Shown here: one piece after another, positions 11,345 through 23,975 of the stretch | Layout of the letters: each line of letters starts with the position of its first letter | Numbering within the stretch: position 1 is the first letter of the stretch | NCBI GenBank assembly: GCA_030770425.1 | Contig: JASJFT010000169.1 | Location: 1 to 64,000 of the forward strand | Direction: 5' to 3' | Length of the DNA stretch: 64,000 bases | Origin: Darksidea phi | Lineage: Eukaryota > Ascomycota > Dothideomycetes > Pleosporales > Lentitheciaceae | Translations under genes and position numbers: made by a program | The notes under the pieces: generated by a model | The model's input: only the letters and a program-made list of their open reading frames with translations | The model's database searches: none | Told to the model about the DNA's origin: nothing

Positions 11345-12500
11345 GGTGTGGCAAGTTCCTGCGACAAAGGCGGTCGGGCCTGCTATACAGGATACTGCAT
11401 TTGACAAGGCTTATGGGAGGGAGACGCAGGGCATCATCTTCTTTTAAAGCAATGGGGCACCGCCCCATGAACGGGCGAGCCCGAGGGTTTTCCCGAACGC
11501 CGCTAAATGCTCACGCTATGCCCATTTTCTACATACTAACTAGCCTAATTTACTACCTTGTACTATCTCTCTTAAATTCTTATTGAAAACGCTTAGATAA
11601 TAACGTATCTGATTCTCGCACCTTCCACCCAAAAGCGAGCTCACCCGTTCATGATACCTGTAGCAATGTCACGCCTATATTGGTTGTGCGCCTCGCTTCG
11701 GCTAGCGCCTCGCTTAGCCCCTCCCGATACATCCTTCGTATTAGTATATATATTATTCTATACTACCCTTAGTATCTATACCGATACTAAGTGCCATATC
11801 TTTTGGATGCGCGGCCTAGTGGTATAGAGCTAGCTCGTCACAAGCAAGGCATCAGCGCCCTGTCCCTTTCTCCAGTGTCCTGCTGAGAGGCCCCGTCAAA
11901 GTCTGGGTACATGTGACAGTGGCGCGAAGAGAGGGAGTGTACAGTGGTGCCGCGAGAAGTATTAGCAACTATTATGCCCAGTACACAGTATGGATCACGA
12001 AGAGCGACTTGCTGAGTTGTTGCGGATGCCCCGCATGCGCCAAGGCTGACCGGGGATAAGTGGCGAGAAGCCAGAGCGTTGCTAGCACCTACGTGCACGA
12101 GCCAATGCACACCGCCCCGCAACGGTTAGGATTCTGTGCAGTACCCTCCAGTGGTAGACATACAGTGTGCTTAAAACGACGATGCCTCTTCGCCGGACCA
12201 GCAAGGATCAACATGGACCTCACTTCACTCCATATAGTATCGGGCAGCGCCGCCAGCAACCCACTACCGAACCCCCTAGCCAAATCTGTCCCGACAGTTT
12301 TCACCAGTCCTACGACCGCTAGCCCTACGTTGCATCCAAGCCCTTAGGGCCGCATCCGATCATAAACCCACAAATACACGGTGGTGAGGGTGATATATTT
12401 ACGGAAAGTCGGCCGCCCGTGCTGACATTCTCAGTGCTGGACGACGGTGCCGATGGCATTGTGAAGGAAGAAATTGACCAAGACAGTTGCAGAAGAGCAG
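11345..12500. other. Intergenic, partly AT-rich, no supported gene
   Basis: This is the presumed promoter of the ankyrin STAND gene, followed by an AT-rich patch (about 11,690-11,790) with TA-rich words suggestive of mild RIP. At 11,809-11,835 a short stretch resembles a tRNA D-arm (CCTAGTGGTATAGAGC), without a B box behind it. Overlapping frames at 11,838-12,347 lack any recognisable motif. Confidence 0.4.
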
Positions 12501-12504
12501 ACCT

Positions 12505-12643
12505 TGGCGTAGCCAGTCTTTTCCTTGCCTGTACCGACTGCTAATTCACTGTACGTGACCTCTTGACCCTCGGCCCAGGTGTGCGATAGGATGGCATACT
12601 GAGGAATGTCATCTTCGTTGAAAAAGACCAGTTGGAAGTCGCC
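12505..12643 (-). pseudogene. HET-domain N-terminal fragment (truncated)
   Basis: About 46 codons match the opening of HET (heterokaryon incompatibility) proteins: a beta strand ending in FNEDDIPQYAILSHTW, then EVTYSEL and GTGKEKTGYAK. In family members 'IRFC..QA..DGL.YFWVDTCCIDK' should follow, but after 12,505 similarity stops and the frame ends at 12,431. No proper start is visible upstream. It is a gene fragment, probably left by rearrangement. Confidence 0.7.
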
Positions 12644-12839
12644 GCGCAGTTGTTCTCTCGGAGTACGAAACGCCGGTCGAGTCCAATCACGATACAAGCG
12701 TAGTATTGTGGAGGGGTAGGAAGCGCAGAGCAGCAGTACATGTCTCGATTCTATGCGTATTAATTGGTAATTTGAACAGAGAGTTGTTGATTCTTGGTCA
12801 GTAGCGGCGTGATGGGCAGAGCCTCCAGCCACTCTGCGA

Positions 12840-13600
12840 TGAGGCTCAAATTCGGGCGAGGTCTATCTAGCAATACAAGGGAAAATTCCATCGGACATAA
12901 GACCTCCACTGGAGACGGTCAGTCCGATACGGCATCGTATTCTAGAAGCATAGTCAACAACAAAGGGTGATGTTTCTTAGGCGATGGCTATTTCCCGTGT
13001 TTAAAGATGTAAGAGGACAACGGGACCAAGATATTGTATTCTCCGAAGAAGAAAACCGCCCTTGTCTCTATTATACCGGGCAGCCTTCTCTCTGCATTCG
13101 TTGCCAGTTTGTGAGATCACCCAAGACTCTACATATTAATTAATGACGATTGTGATGGAAGAGGAAGGGTCGAAAGAAACTCTTTAACTATCCAAGAAAT
13201 TATTGTGAGAGAGCCGAGGCCGCTTTATCGAGACCTCAGGATTTGCTGGATTTATAGTAGCGTTGGGTTATTAGAGAGCTATTTCCCTTGTGAAACATCG
13301 TGGGAGCGGAGACTGTTTTCGACGTGTATGTCTGTGATCGAGTGGGATTCCTGTATTCTAATTAGAATAGTTAAAGCGCCTGAGTTGTAATAGATGTCAA
13401 GTGTGCATCATTTGATGATATAGGTGTAAACGGATGCATGTGCACATACCGTTCGCAGAGCGTTATCAGCCGCCTTCAAATCAGTGAAATAATTCACATT
13501 AAGCCTCTGACCCCGGAGCATCGAGTTCCTTAAATTCATCCACCTTAATCCCGCGTGCGCTCGAAGGCACGCTCGTTGGCATTGAAATCGCCGCACTGCA
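12840..13600. other. No gene recognised
   Basis: This stretch carries only short frames on both strands, with no motif, intron pattern or repeat that I can support. Confidence 0.4.
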
Positions 13601-13627
13601 GCGTCAACGATGACGCTGTGAGAACTG

Positions 13628-13995
13628 TCAGTCTGGTGCCCAATCACCAAATTTCACCTTCGGTCCCATCGACGGACCATCACTGTCGACATCTTCCCCG
13701 GTCCAGAATTCTTTTTGGTTAAAGAAAAGGGATCTTACGACTGAAGTGGCGCCTTCTCGCGTTCCGCATCTCAGCTCGGTAACCTGGTCACGGCTGAGAA
13801 TGGTGCAGTGACAATCGCCTGCCATTCGGAAGTGCATTGGCAAAGAAGCGAATAGCCCTCAGGATGGTACTCCTCTGTTGTAGGAGTAGCGCGCAGCTGA
13901 GCCAGGTAGTACTGCAAGCTGCGGAAGTCAGTCATGATCTCCGCAATGCGGAGGGTGCGCGCCTCGTTAAGGCCGTCCGGGCCTTGCTTTTTCAT
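13628..13995 (-). pseudogene. Possible small degenerate gene, unknown function
   Basis: From an ATG at 13,995, a frame runs to 13,771 with coding-like content (IAEIMTDFRSLQYYLAQL). A second frame running to a stop at 13,628 continues with equally coding-like sequence ending in KVKFGDWAPD. The overlap near 13,840 suggests a single frameshift in one former gene, or an intron that I could not place. No family is recognised. Confidence 0.3.
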
Positions 13996-14179
13996 CTTTA
14001 GTTCGCTGTATAGTGGATGTCGAGGACTTTGAGGCGTCGAGGGCGAGACGGAGATATCGAGTACTCGAGCGGCAGCCGACACGCTTCGGGATCGGAGCAA
14101 GCGTGCAGCAGGACGTCCTAGTCGGAGATCTAGACCAAAGCGACTTCGGGGTTCATATAGCACTTTTGCGCGCAATGTT

Positions 14180-14895
14180 GTTAGTCGTTTTGCGATTGAA
14201 CGTGGATAGTATATGGTGATGATGTGGTTTAGAAGGTTAGGATTAGAAGTAGTCTTAATAACTATTAAGTGTTCTTAACGTAAAGCTTAGGTTGGAAAGA
14301 AAGACAGCCTATTAGTGATAATAGACTAGAAGAGCGTGGTTGTGACGAAGACAGTGACACTCATGTCATTTAGCTCGTACGCCACAACAGTGCCTAGAAG
14401 TCAGCTTACCCACGTTTCGTTCCAAGCCCAGCGCGACTTCAGATCTTTCCGCTCCTCACCGCCAAAACCGTCCAGAACGCAGCTCACTCGGAAGTCAGCG
14501 GAAGATCACATACTCTGGATAATTCAAGTAACATTTCAGGTTAATATTTGATTCTCTCTATCGTCATCAGCCTCAGCATGCCGGACAAGTAGCTGCCAAT
14601 TTCAGTCATCGCAACGTGGATACTTCATACGGAAGTGCTCAATAGGAAAGAAGAATAAAAGTTTTTAGCGGGGAGTAAGTCGATTAAGACTCTGGTTTAG
14701 GATCTTTAAGATAGTAATAAGTAATTAAAATTAGACATTAATTAGGCATAATTTTGGCGCTAAATGATTTAGGTTTTGTACTGATTCGTGATAACTCCTC
14801 CCAGTACGTTGCAATCATGATGGCTGTGACTAAAAAGCTAATGTTTCTGGACAGCACCACGACGTTTGATCCCCCGTAATGCTCCCTGCGGTGCT
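14180..14895. other. AT-rich spacer, weak RIP-like composition
   Basis: Bases 14,215-14,330 and 14,640-14,780 are TA/AT-rich with words such as TTAGGATTAG, like the edges of RIP-affected DNA. No gene is visible. The right end should contain the 3' UTR of the Goodbye-NACHT gene. Confidence 0.35.
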
Positions 14896-14899
14896 ATTG

Positions 14900-17800
14900 T
14901 TAACTCAAAGTCAACCGAAATTCGACAAAAGTGGCACTCACCTCTCCCAAAATATCCACCACACCATCCTGTCTTATCCAAAACTTCTCCCACGCTTCCG
15001 ACCACTTGACCTCCTTCAACTCCTTGATCCAGTTTGCCACAGTTTGTTCAGCCTCCCCAATCATCATCGTCCCATCTCTGACCCCCTTCCAGCCATCTAC
15101 AGGGCCCTTGATATACTTGTGATCTCGGCCGCAATACGTTTTCCAATATAACCATTTATCAGTCCGAGAGTATTGGCGAATCTTCCCGTAGCATCCTTGA
15201 CAGAGCTGTGTATCCGCGCACAGAATGCAGAGGTAGAGTGACCCATTGGCCCAGTCAACGTAGCGGGAGTTCTGCATATGTTCGCCGCTGCACGGAACTT
15301 TAGCTCCAGAGAGGTCTCCCCAGGTGTCGTCTTTTATCATTTCGCAGTCATCGCTGTCGCTGTCGCTCTCCGCTATGGCTGCAGCCTCGGTGCCTTTCTG
15401 CTCACCTTCCAGTGGGGTATCATCTTCATCATCTGATGAATCAGAGCTTTCGTAGGGATCTGCCTTCAACATCACCGCCGGATCAAGGGTAGAGTACTGC
15501 AACGAAAAGGCAATCTGAGCTTCTCTTTCAAGGCCACCGACCAGGGCCAAAACCTTTGCCAACAACCGGAGGCAGATGGTATCATTCCAGCCCTCGGCAT
15601 CCGTCAACGCGGCAATACAGAACTCGAAGGTATCATTCAGGACCTCCTGGAATGTCGTGGTAGAGCCCATTTTCCGAAGCATGCTCGCGTAGATGGTTGT
15701 TGTCAGATACTCGAATGCTTCTATTATCCGAGCATTTTTGAGTCGTTGGTCTTGTAACCGGCTCATTTCTTCCATGAAGCCTACCTTTTCGAGAGGGCTG
15801 GCGGTTGAGCGGAACTGTTCGTAGAGAATATCTGCTAGCGTGTTTCGAGCTAAAGATACGAGCTCCTCCTCTTCCATGATACCATATTCATCTCGTCTAC
15901 CGTGGATATCTAAGATCTATCCATATAGTCAGCAAACAGTAATTTGATGGCTGAGACCCATTCGTCTAGATATAAGTTTCGGACTTGAGAACTGAAAATA
16001 ACGCTTTTAAATCACATACATCGTAAAGCAGCCGTTTGGCCCTCTCCAGATCTGGTGAGACATTGATATGAAACTCAGCCAGGTTATATCTCATCTTCCG
16101 AGAGCCAAGCATGTTTCTCTGGTCCATGAAACGAATAATCTCCTCATACGCCTTGGTAACAAACTCGTCATTTTTAGCCAAATGACCGGCTCTGCCAAAT
16201 GTGGTGTTGGGATCTTCTGCGAGCGGGCCCGGGCCTTCCTCTCTGTATTCTTGATTGAGCCATGCCATCAATTCAAGAACGTTCCACTGGCGAAGGTTTT
16301 CGATCAGCTCTTGATATTTGTTTTGTTCCACGGCGAGAATACTGGGAAGTATCATAAGGCTGCCGCCGTCCAGTAGCTCATCTGGTTGCATTAATCGTGC
16401 TCTCACGAATGATGCCACGGCTTTTTCGAACAGACCTAGCTTCATCTCGCAAAATGATTGATTCATCAGTGATTCCTGGACCAGTTTGACAAGAGCTTCA
16501 TCGTTTGTTGGAGGATTTGTAGATGTGGTGGCTAGCAGCAAGTCGCACGACCTTTCAAAGTCTTCGAAGTAGTTTTCGTCATCCTCAGTATCCCCGCCAT
16601 CACCTTCATCCTGCCACTCGTCGTCCTGTGTAGGGTGGGATTCCTGGGCCTGATCCGGTCTGACTTTTCCCCAGGTGAGGACGATAGAAGTTTGGATCAT
16701 CAAATCCGAAATTTTCAAACGGGTCTTCACTTTGTCGACTTCGTTTTCCGCCAGGTTCAAGCTCTGGTAATAGTAATCTATGGCCGGTATATTGTGGTCA
16801 TTTTCGGCCAATAGATTTGCGATAGCTCTCAAGGCAGTGGAATCCAGATGGATGTCACCAAAAATCGACGCAACTGCTTTAATGAACTCGGGAGCATCGC
16901 TTCCTCCACCAAAGGAGTATTCCGCTGGCGCTAGATCCGTCTGCATTGATTCGTCAGCATTTTTTGATCGAACTCCCGTGGTCCTCTATTATGATGACAC
17001 TTTGAGGAAGGACGATTCCTTCAAGATAAGGGTACAGCCTGACTGTGACTTACGAGGTCCAAAAGTTCGACTGCAAAATCGTAAGACTTGCTCTCATCTT
17101 TCGAGTCCTCCAACCAGTTCACAATATGGCCTTTCACCAGCGGAGCCATCAACTTGAGTGGCTCATGCATCGATTTGCCAATCCACTGTTGTGTGGCTTC
17201 ATCAACTGCGTCGGGAGAAATTGCCGACGCACGTTTCATCCAGAGCATTAATGAATCCATGAACTCCTTTCCCTCGCGCTTTGTGATGCCCAAACTCCCG
17301 ATGTAGAAAAATGTACCACCGTCAGTTTCGCTATGGGCCTCAATGAATTTGGCAGCATCGTTGCAGTTAGTCAATATGCATCTCATCAGCTGAATGATTG
17401 ATGCAACTTCTTGATCAGAAGTCTTCTGCAAGTCGATCTCTTGAAAGTGTTTTCCCCAGTATGTTGCGGCGTATCTGTTTAGTGCGGAACCGCCGTCTCT
17501 CGCCAACTGTGGATCAAGCGAGCAAATCAACTTGATTGAGAACTCAAAGACCATGATGTGGCAACGATTAGTGGGAATCCGCAGGTTTGGCGATTCGGTG
17601 CTATTTGTACGCAAATAGTCCCTCAACGGCCGATTTAACACTTTTACGAGCGAAGCATCCCCGTCGTAAGGTTGGAATACCTCAAGGCCGCTGGCATCAG
17701 GTATTGTCTCGTTTTCACTTGCGGGTGTATCTTGTTCGCCATCTTCGTTGACTCCGGCGGCTCCGACAATGTCCAAAAAGGCACCGGATCGAGTCAAGAC

Positions 17801-19806
17801 TTCTTCGGCAATGCTAAACGCTTGATCGTGGCCACAAGCCTTCGCTACTCCATTGATTTCTCCCACCACCAGTGGGCGGTGCGAGAATCTCAGCCAGGCA
17901 TACACGTTCTGGAGAGCAAATAGCTGTGCTTCCGTTCTCCTGCTTTGGATATCTGTTTCTGTAGATTCCAGTAGACTCGTGAGGCTTGATGGCGCATTTC
18001 TTAACTCTTCCAGAATTGTTTTCTCGTCCTGTCTTTTGTTGAGACGCCTGAGCATATGCTCTACGTACAACATGCAGTCGGCCTTCTGAAGCAGGGTCGA
18101 CCTGATAATCCTCTTCATCGGCATTCGGGCTTTGTGAAGACGCGAAAACGTGTGGAGTCGTGCATCAATAACCATGCGCATATCATTCAGTAACGATTCC
18201 TTTGTCAACGTTATTGTTGAGAATTTCTGATCCAAGACTCCCAGATATGATTTCCAGCTTGGTCGGCTTAGTATCATGACGCGAATCGACAGTTTTAGCT
18301 CAACAATTTCCTTCAGCATGCGTTGCAGGCTTTGGTTAAACTGCCTCTCGATATGTACCGTTTCATTGATCTCGTCCGGTCCATCCAGAACGAGGTAAAG
18401 ACGGGCCTTAGAGTCGGCGGAGAATTTTGACATGATCAATTTCTTCCAGAAATAACGGGCCCGCTTTCCCAGAGAGAATGTGGGCCCGACACGGGCCATT
18501 TCTGTTGCAACTTCGTTACAGTAAGCGGAGTCACGAGACGTAACCTCGGTGACGATTGATTTCATAGCGCTGGCCAAGGGATCCATTTCTTTGAAGCCTT
18601 CTCTCCAGTAAAAATGTCCGACAAAGGTTTTCGATTCACTGGCGGTGGATCTCGCAAGATCTTTCGTGGCAGAGTACGCGAGACATGACTTTCCGGCTCC
18701 AGGGTCTCCAGTGATCCAGAGCAGCGGGCTCGTCGACGATCCTTCTCTCCATGAGACGTATTCTTCCCGTTGGAACATCCAGGAAGCTGTTCCCTCAACA
18801 AAGGAGTACCCAATCTCGCGATCTACGATACCCGGATCATCTTCGGTGAAAAGCGCTGCCTTGACAGTGGACAGAGTTGACTGCCTACTTTCCCCAACTT
18901 CTGCCTGTTGCGCATCTGCTGCAAACTCTTTCTTCACTCTGGTTTGCGCAAGCATGAACGAATCGAAGTTTGCCAACATCTTCTGGTTGAGTTCATATAG
19001 CACCGAAACTTTATCGCTGACATCTTGATGGCCTTCTTTCAGATCCGAGGCGGCTTGCTTGATCTGATTGGTATTGTCGAGATTCGCATATCCAACAGCA
19101 AGATTCGCGAAATTCGTGGCAGATTCCAGACGGGCAAAGGCTGTCACCAAGCCCGAATATGCACCTGCTAGCTCATCGTCACCCCCGCCTCGTAGAATCG
19201 TCTTTCCAAATCTCTTAAGTCTACCTTCTCTCGTGGCCTTGGTAGCGAGACCAAGGATTTTCATGATTACAGTGAACACTTTCATCAAGTGCAGTCTGTA
19301 ACCTGTAAACTTGGGTACGGTTTTCTCAATCATGCTAACTCGTTGCAAGAATTCGTTCAGCTCCTCGAAAAAAGTTTGTATCTTGTCGTAGTCTTTCGAC
19401 ACGCTCTCGGAGGCTTTCATAACCCAAGTCAGCGCCGTGAGAATGGCCGAGCTAGGCGGAAAGGCCGCAGATGCTGAATTTGCAAGAAACTCTGCTCCCT
19501 TGAGAATGTATTCGCAATTCTCAACGATGAGATGTCTCATCTTCGCCACCTTTTCCCCAGCGAGGGTTCCTCCATAATCTCTCCACTATTCCGACACGTC
19601 AGAAAATGTGGTGTAATGTAAAGCAGGCGATTAAATACCTTTTGGAAGTTGTTTTGGATGTCTCTGTCTTCCAATATCTCATTCACGCTTTTGAATCGTT
19701 TGAGATCTGTGGGATTCATCTTGATGGTGTTGTAGTACTGTATGCTAGCCTCCTCCCACATGAGTGCCAGATCAGTAACATCTTCTTCCTCCAGTTTCCT
19801 CTCCAT
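14900..19806 (-). CDS. Goodbye-NACHT-TPR STAND (NLR-like) protein
   Basis: Four phase-0 exons: 19806-19639, 19585-17054, 16985-16020 and 15916-14900, about 1,560 aa. Introns are 53, 68 and 103 nt. The N-terminus (W.EAS.QYYNTI, then MRHLIVENCEYILKGAEF) matches the fungal 'Goodbye' helical domain of STAND proteins. The P-loop GDPGAGKS lies at about residues 349-356, with LVLDGPDE as the Walker B region. TPR-like helices occupy exon 3. The C-terminal part has an acidic Ser/Asp stretch and a Cys-rich module (C..C....C..C, later C...H, then GPVDGWKG) that looks zinc-binding. A predicted donor (GTGAGT at 14,940) suggests a short last exon beyond the written stop, so the C-terminus is uncertain. It likely acts as a cytoplasmic surveillance or incompatibility protein; the ligand is unknown. 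Confidence 0.8.
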
Positions 19807-20930
19807 GATCGTGATTACTTTCCTATTGTTTGCAGGTTAGAACACTGAAGATTATCAGTATCTCCCAGGACAAGGTCGAGAAATAAAAACAAGCGTTGGC
19901 TAAGACCGTGGCCACGACCAGGTCATAACGTTAGCCATATAGATATCTTTGGTGGCCTAGACGTTTTCAGGTGCGGCTGAATTTCTCATGGTGCAGCATT
20001 AATGCAAGCCTCATGCATGGACGGCTCGGCTAAAAATGACGTGGAGCAATGAAGGTGGTTAGCTTAATTCAGACACTAAATCTGGGCTTAAGGAATGTTA
20101 GAAACTTTTCTAGCTAGAAATCCCCTGCGCGTATGTTCTTGAAAAGATATTAAGTATGGCTTGATGTTCTATGCCCTTCTGAATGTTTTGAAACTATTGT
20201 CATCATGCTTTCACATGTAAGCTGCACACAGACTAAACTTTACTTAGTCGACCCCGCAGAGATCGAAACGAGGCTATAAGCGCCTCGTCAGTCTTGGTTG
20301 GATGGAAAATCCCGTGTGTAGACGTGCCGAGCGCCTACTGGGAGACGGTTGCTGAGGTCTGGCTCGTCCATCCTAAGCCTAGGCTGCATCACAATGACAT
20401 TTCCCCCGCACATGCTAGAATTCCATCAGTGCTAGCTGTGCCCCTTCCGGAAACGATAAATTCGAAAGGGAGACGCCTCGGGATCACGATTTTGCGTGGT
20501 CTTGTGAGGAATCGGCACAATGCGGATATTATGCTGGCAAACACAGGAGAAGGGACGGGCTTCTCGGTTGCGACCTAAGATGTTCGACTGCAACATGAAA
20601 AAGCTATAAGTACCAAGAGTAACCACGGGACACCCGTTCTTGGGGTCGGGCTATGCGATCGTGATACAAGGGCTGAATGTGCGGATTAACCAGGTCCAAG
20701 TGCCTCTCATAGAAATTCAGCGCATTTCTATAGCAGCGAGCACAGAACTGGATAACTCGCACAGGATCATCCCTTGTAAGCAAGCTGACGTGATGCAAGT
20801 CATTGCGGGGATGATCGTCGATCCAGTGCAATCCAGTTGGCTGAAGGAAAGATCTGCATTGCGCCAAGGTCGCAGTGTCATTTGCATTAAAGTTCTACTG
20901 AGCTATTGGGTACCATTAACTATTACAGGA
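19807..20930. other. Intergenic, no supported gene
   Basis: This is the upstream region of the Goodbye-NACHT gene. Frames at 20,294-20,578 (+) and 20,604-20,867 (-) overlap other frames and match nothing I recognise. They could be relics belonging to the neighbouring HET remnant. Confidence 0.35.
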
Positions 20931-21382
20931 GTTTCATGATGTGCAGATATGGCGGCATGGGTAGACCTTACAGGAATTGATCGCTCCGAGTGTGGTTGAA
21001 TTCAGGCTGGCAAGAGAATGGAACCAAGATTAGCATCCAGGAACAGGTTACTAAGATAACTGGAATCCAAGAAAGCTTTCTTCGGGGTGCTGACCCTCTC
21101 TGAATGAACGCCGCCGTAAACATGTCTTGGGCTGCTCAGCGGGAAACTAGTCGGACGGAGGATCGAGCGCACTGCCTGATGAGATTGTTTGGTATCAACA
21201 TGCCACTGCTCTATAGAGAAGGAAATCGAGCCTTGATCAGATTGCAGGAAGAAATTATGCGAGCTCGGAAGGGTTACACCTTGTTTGCATGGTCTCCTGA
21301 TGTCATCCGATCCGGCCGAGCCACATTACTAGAAAGGCCTACTTCCCAGTTCACCCTCCCACTTAGTAAATTTCAGGGATAA
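20930..21382 (+). pseudogene. HET-protein fragment (C-terminal side), broken
   Basis: Plus-strand sequence around 20,950-21,000 reads TLQELIAPSVVEF, the 'RGWTLQELIAP' block of HET proteins, with its Trp now TAG. After a frameshift, bases 21,035-21,100 give ISIQEQVTKITGIQESFLRG and then a TGA. The third piece (21,104-21,300) gives MSWAAQRETSRTEDRAHCLM and FGINMPLLYREG, the strongly conserved 'SWAA.R.TTR.EDRAYCLMG' and 'N.PLLYGEG' motifs. Two stops and at least one frameshift show that it is dead. The N-terminal HET part is absent here. Confidence 0.75.
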
Positions 21383-23970
21383 TTTGGCCGCTTTATTTAG
21401 GATAGAGACGAGTCGTTGGAAAAAGTTATATCATCGCGAGATTTTAGCCATCTACTCACGGATTGTTCCTGGATGTTAATTCCGCCAATTGAGCACGCAC
21501 CTCCGTACCTAACTAATCCTGCTTTACGGGTTGCTCTACCATTGATTGAAGGTGGTGCGGCCCGGAGTATCTCGTATGCATCACATCGCTGCGCATACGT
21601 GAGGGACAAAAGTTCATGCTTTGCATCGTTTTTAATCGCTTGAGCCCCAAGTTCGAGAGCTCCAGCAAGAGCTTCGAATACAAGTCGATATAAGTTATGC
21701 AACCGCTTTGGCATCTCGACTTCGTCCAACCGTAGATCCTATCCTTGGGGTATCTCCAGCCACTTCTCTCATCATGGTGAAGATGACTGCGCATTGAGGT
21801 CTGCCACTTGGGTGCTATAAGTCATCTTCGATCAACACTGACCGCGCCATCTCTGCAAGATTCAGAACGGAGCCACAAGCTGATTTATCAGCTTCTTTTG
21901 TTAGCACTGTCTCCGAATTCAGCTACGCAGAGGATGGCGGTCTGTATACAAACTCGACTATGAGGAGACACTTGCACTCACTCTGGGAGATTAGCCGGTT
22001 CTTTGATGATTCTACTGATGTTGAGACTCGCACACTTAGCAGACGACTGGCGTTTAAGGCGTGTTGGGGCATGAATGAGTCCGCTCGGAACTTTTCGCAT
22101 CTATGGCCAATCTCTATCTCGGCCATAGCTCATCGTAACCCATCCCTCTGCGTCGATGTCACTGGGAGAGGTGGATCTCCTATTGATATTCGTCGGCATC
22201 GATCCAGGAGAAGATTGCGCCAAGGATTTCGGGGCCCAGGAGAACATGCCAATTGTGCTCGGTCCCGTCGCATCCGCTCGAAGACAGTATCGGTGCGCGA
22301 AGATGACCGTTCTAAACATCTGTTGTCCTAAAATATACCTCATGGAAGTCGATTACGGCGAGATTTCCCAACCAGCCAACATTCAGGAACACGTTATATA
22401 TGAGCGTGGTTGACCGGCGTCGACTGTCGGGCATGGGTAGCGTTCCAGCTTTCCGAGAGCACTCGCCACAGCGGCGCACCACCATCAGTTCGTCTTCCAT
22501 TCCCGACAACATCTACGCCCAACAAACGATAGACGAGCAGCCCGCAATTAGCGGACGGATCGAAGACGACGTGCCTGGATCATCTAAGTGCCAGAAAGTG
22601 TGCGCAAAACACGCACTCAAGGCCTAGTGAGTGCCGCGACCGTTCCGCGACCCATTTGATGCTAACCGGTAATTCCATCCATCAACCTGTCGTGTCATCG
22701 CTCAAAGTTCCAAGGTAGATGCACATCCGCCGCCCATGCAATCGCGAGTTGAAAGGCTAATGGAAAACGGTTTGTGAATCCATGCCAACGATATCCCGAT
22801 AATGGTAGACAATCTTCTACTTCGAAGACCAGACTACGGCCGAGACTCTACAGAATCTGAGTCGACCCACGCCCGTCCAGCGGCCTGCCACCCTCGGTGC
22901 AAACGGAAATGGCGTCTACCGACGAAATATATTGCTGCGACACGAGGGTGTTATTGAACGGAGGGCGAGCGATCCCAGCGTCCCCGGGATTTCGATCGAG
23001 GCACTCATGGCTAGGATATAGGGCACGATAGAGGGCTTTGATCTAAGAGCGCGGCGCTGTGATAACACCACGAGGGAGCATAGAGCGAGAAGAGGCTATT
23101 AGTGATAGTCCACGTATCGATCCTGCATTCATTGCGTCTAGTAAGCCTTTGGGTGCGAATCTGGCACCCTTAAGGCCAGAACCCGCTCCTCCGTATTAGC
23201 CGCCTGAAGTGCGTACGAGACATTCAATATCTGGCGTCAGCCTATCGAACAAGACCAAGTTGATGTCCACCATTCGCGTTGGTTTGCGTAATCTCTCCTT
23301 CAGCACTCCAGCAGACTACCAGAAATATTTCGTCAACGTCAGCCTATACCATCCTTGCGTTAGTGAAGCTGAGTTCGAAAGCGCAGCGAATAGATGCTGA
23401 TATCGAGTGTCGTCCATGCGAGCGGGACCAGCTTTTTGGCACTCAGCTATATAATCTTCGCCTGCATAAGTATCTTATTCGATACTATGCTCTCATGAAT
23501 AAGCAGTAAACCTCCCGGAGGGCACTGGGTCTATACCCCTCACGGGTGCCATACTCGAGCTTGAGCGTCTTATTGACTACAACAACACAACCGGAGAGGT
23601 GCTCTTAAGGATAGCCACTTATCTTTGCGAACAATCGGAGATTATTGAAACCCTTGAGATTGCAGGCATTGGATATGAAAATGTGGCCCGTGAAAGGGCT
23701 GATGACACTATCCCTTCCTAGGTTGCCAATTGGACCGTGAGTCGGCCGCAACGAACAGTACTGGGCCAACCTCGACATTCGCCGCCGACACAGTTCTCTT
23801 TGATGCGAGGAATTTGATACGATTCTTCGACTATTTTGGCTTGGTCTACGTATACTGGATCGTTGGCAAGCGAGGCAAGCAAGTCTGTCCTCGGTAACTC
23901 CTTGGCTTACCCTTACGCAGCGTAAACTACAACATAGCGGATTGTTTTTGCGGTTAAAGCCATAGCAGGT
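21383..23970. other. 2.6-kb region of degenerate or unknown sequence
   Basis: Many mutually overlapping frames of 60-125 codons occur (for example 21,960-22,331 and 22,156-22,413, both +), some with coding-like composition, none with a recognisable domain or intron signals that join them. The region may hold remains of one or more accessory genes. I cannot assign any. Confidence 0.3.
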
Positions 23971-23975
23971 AAAGC

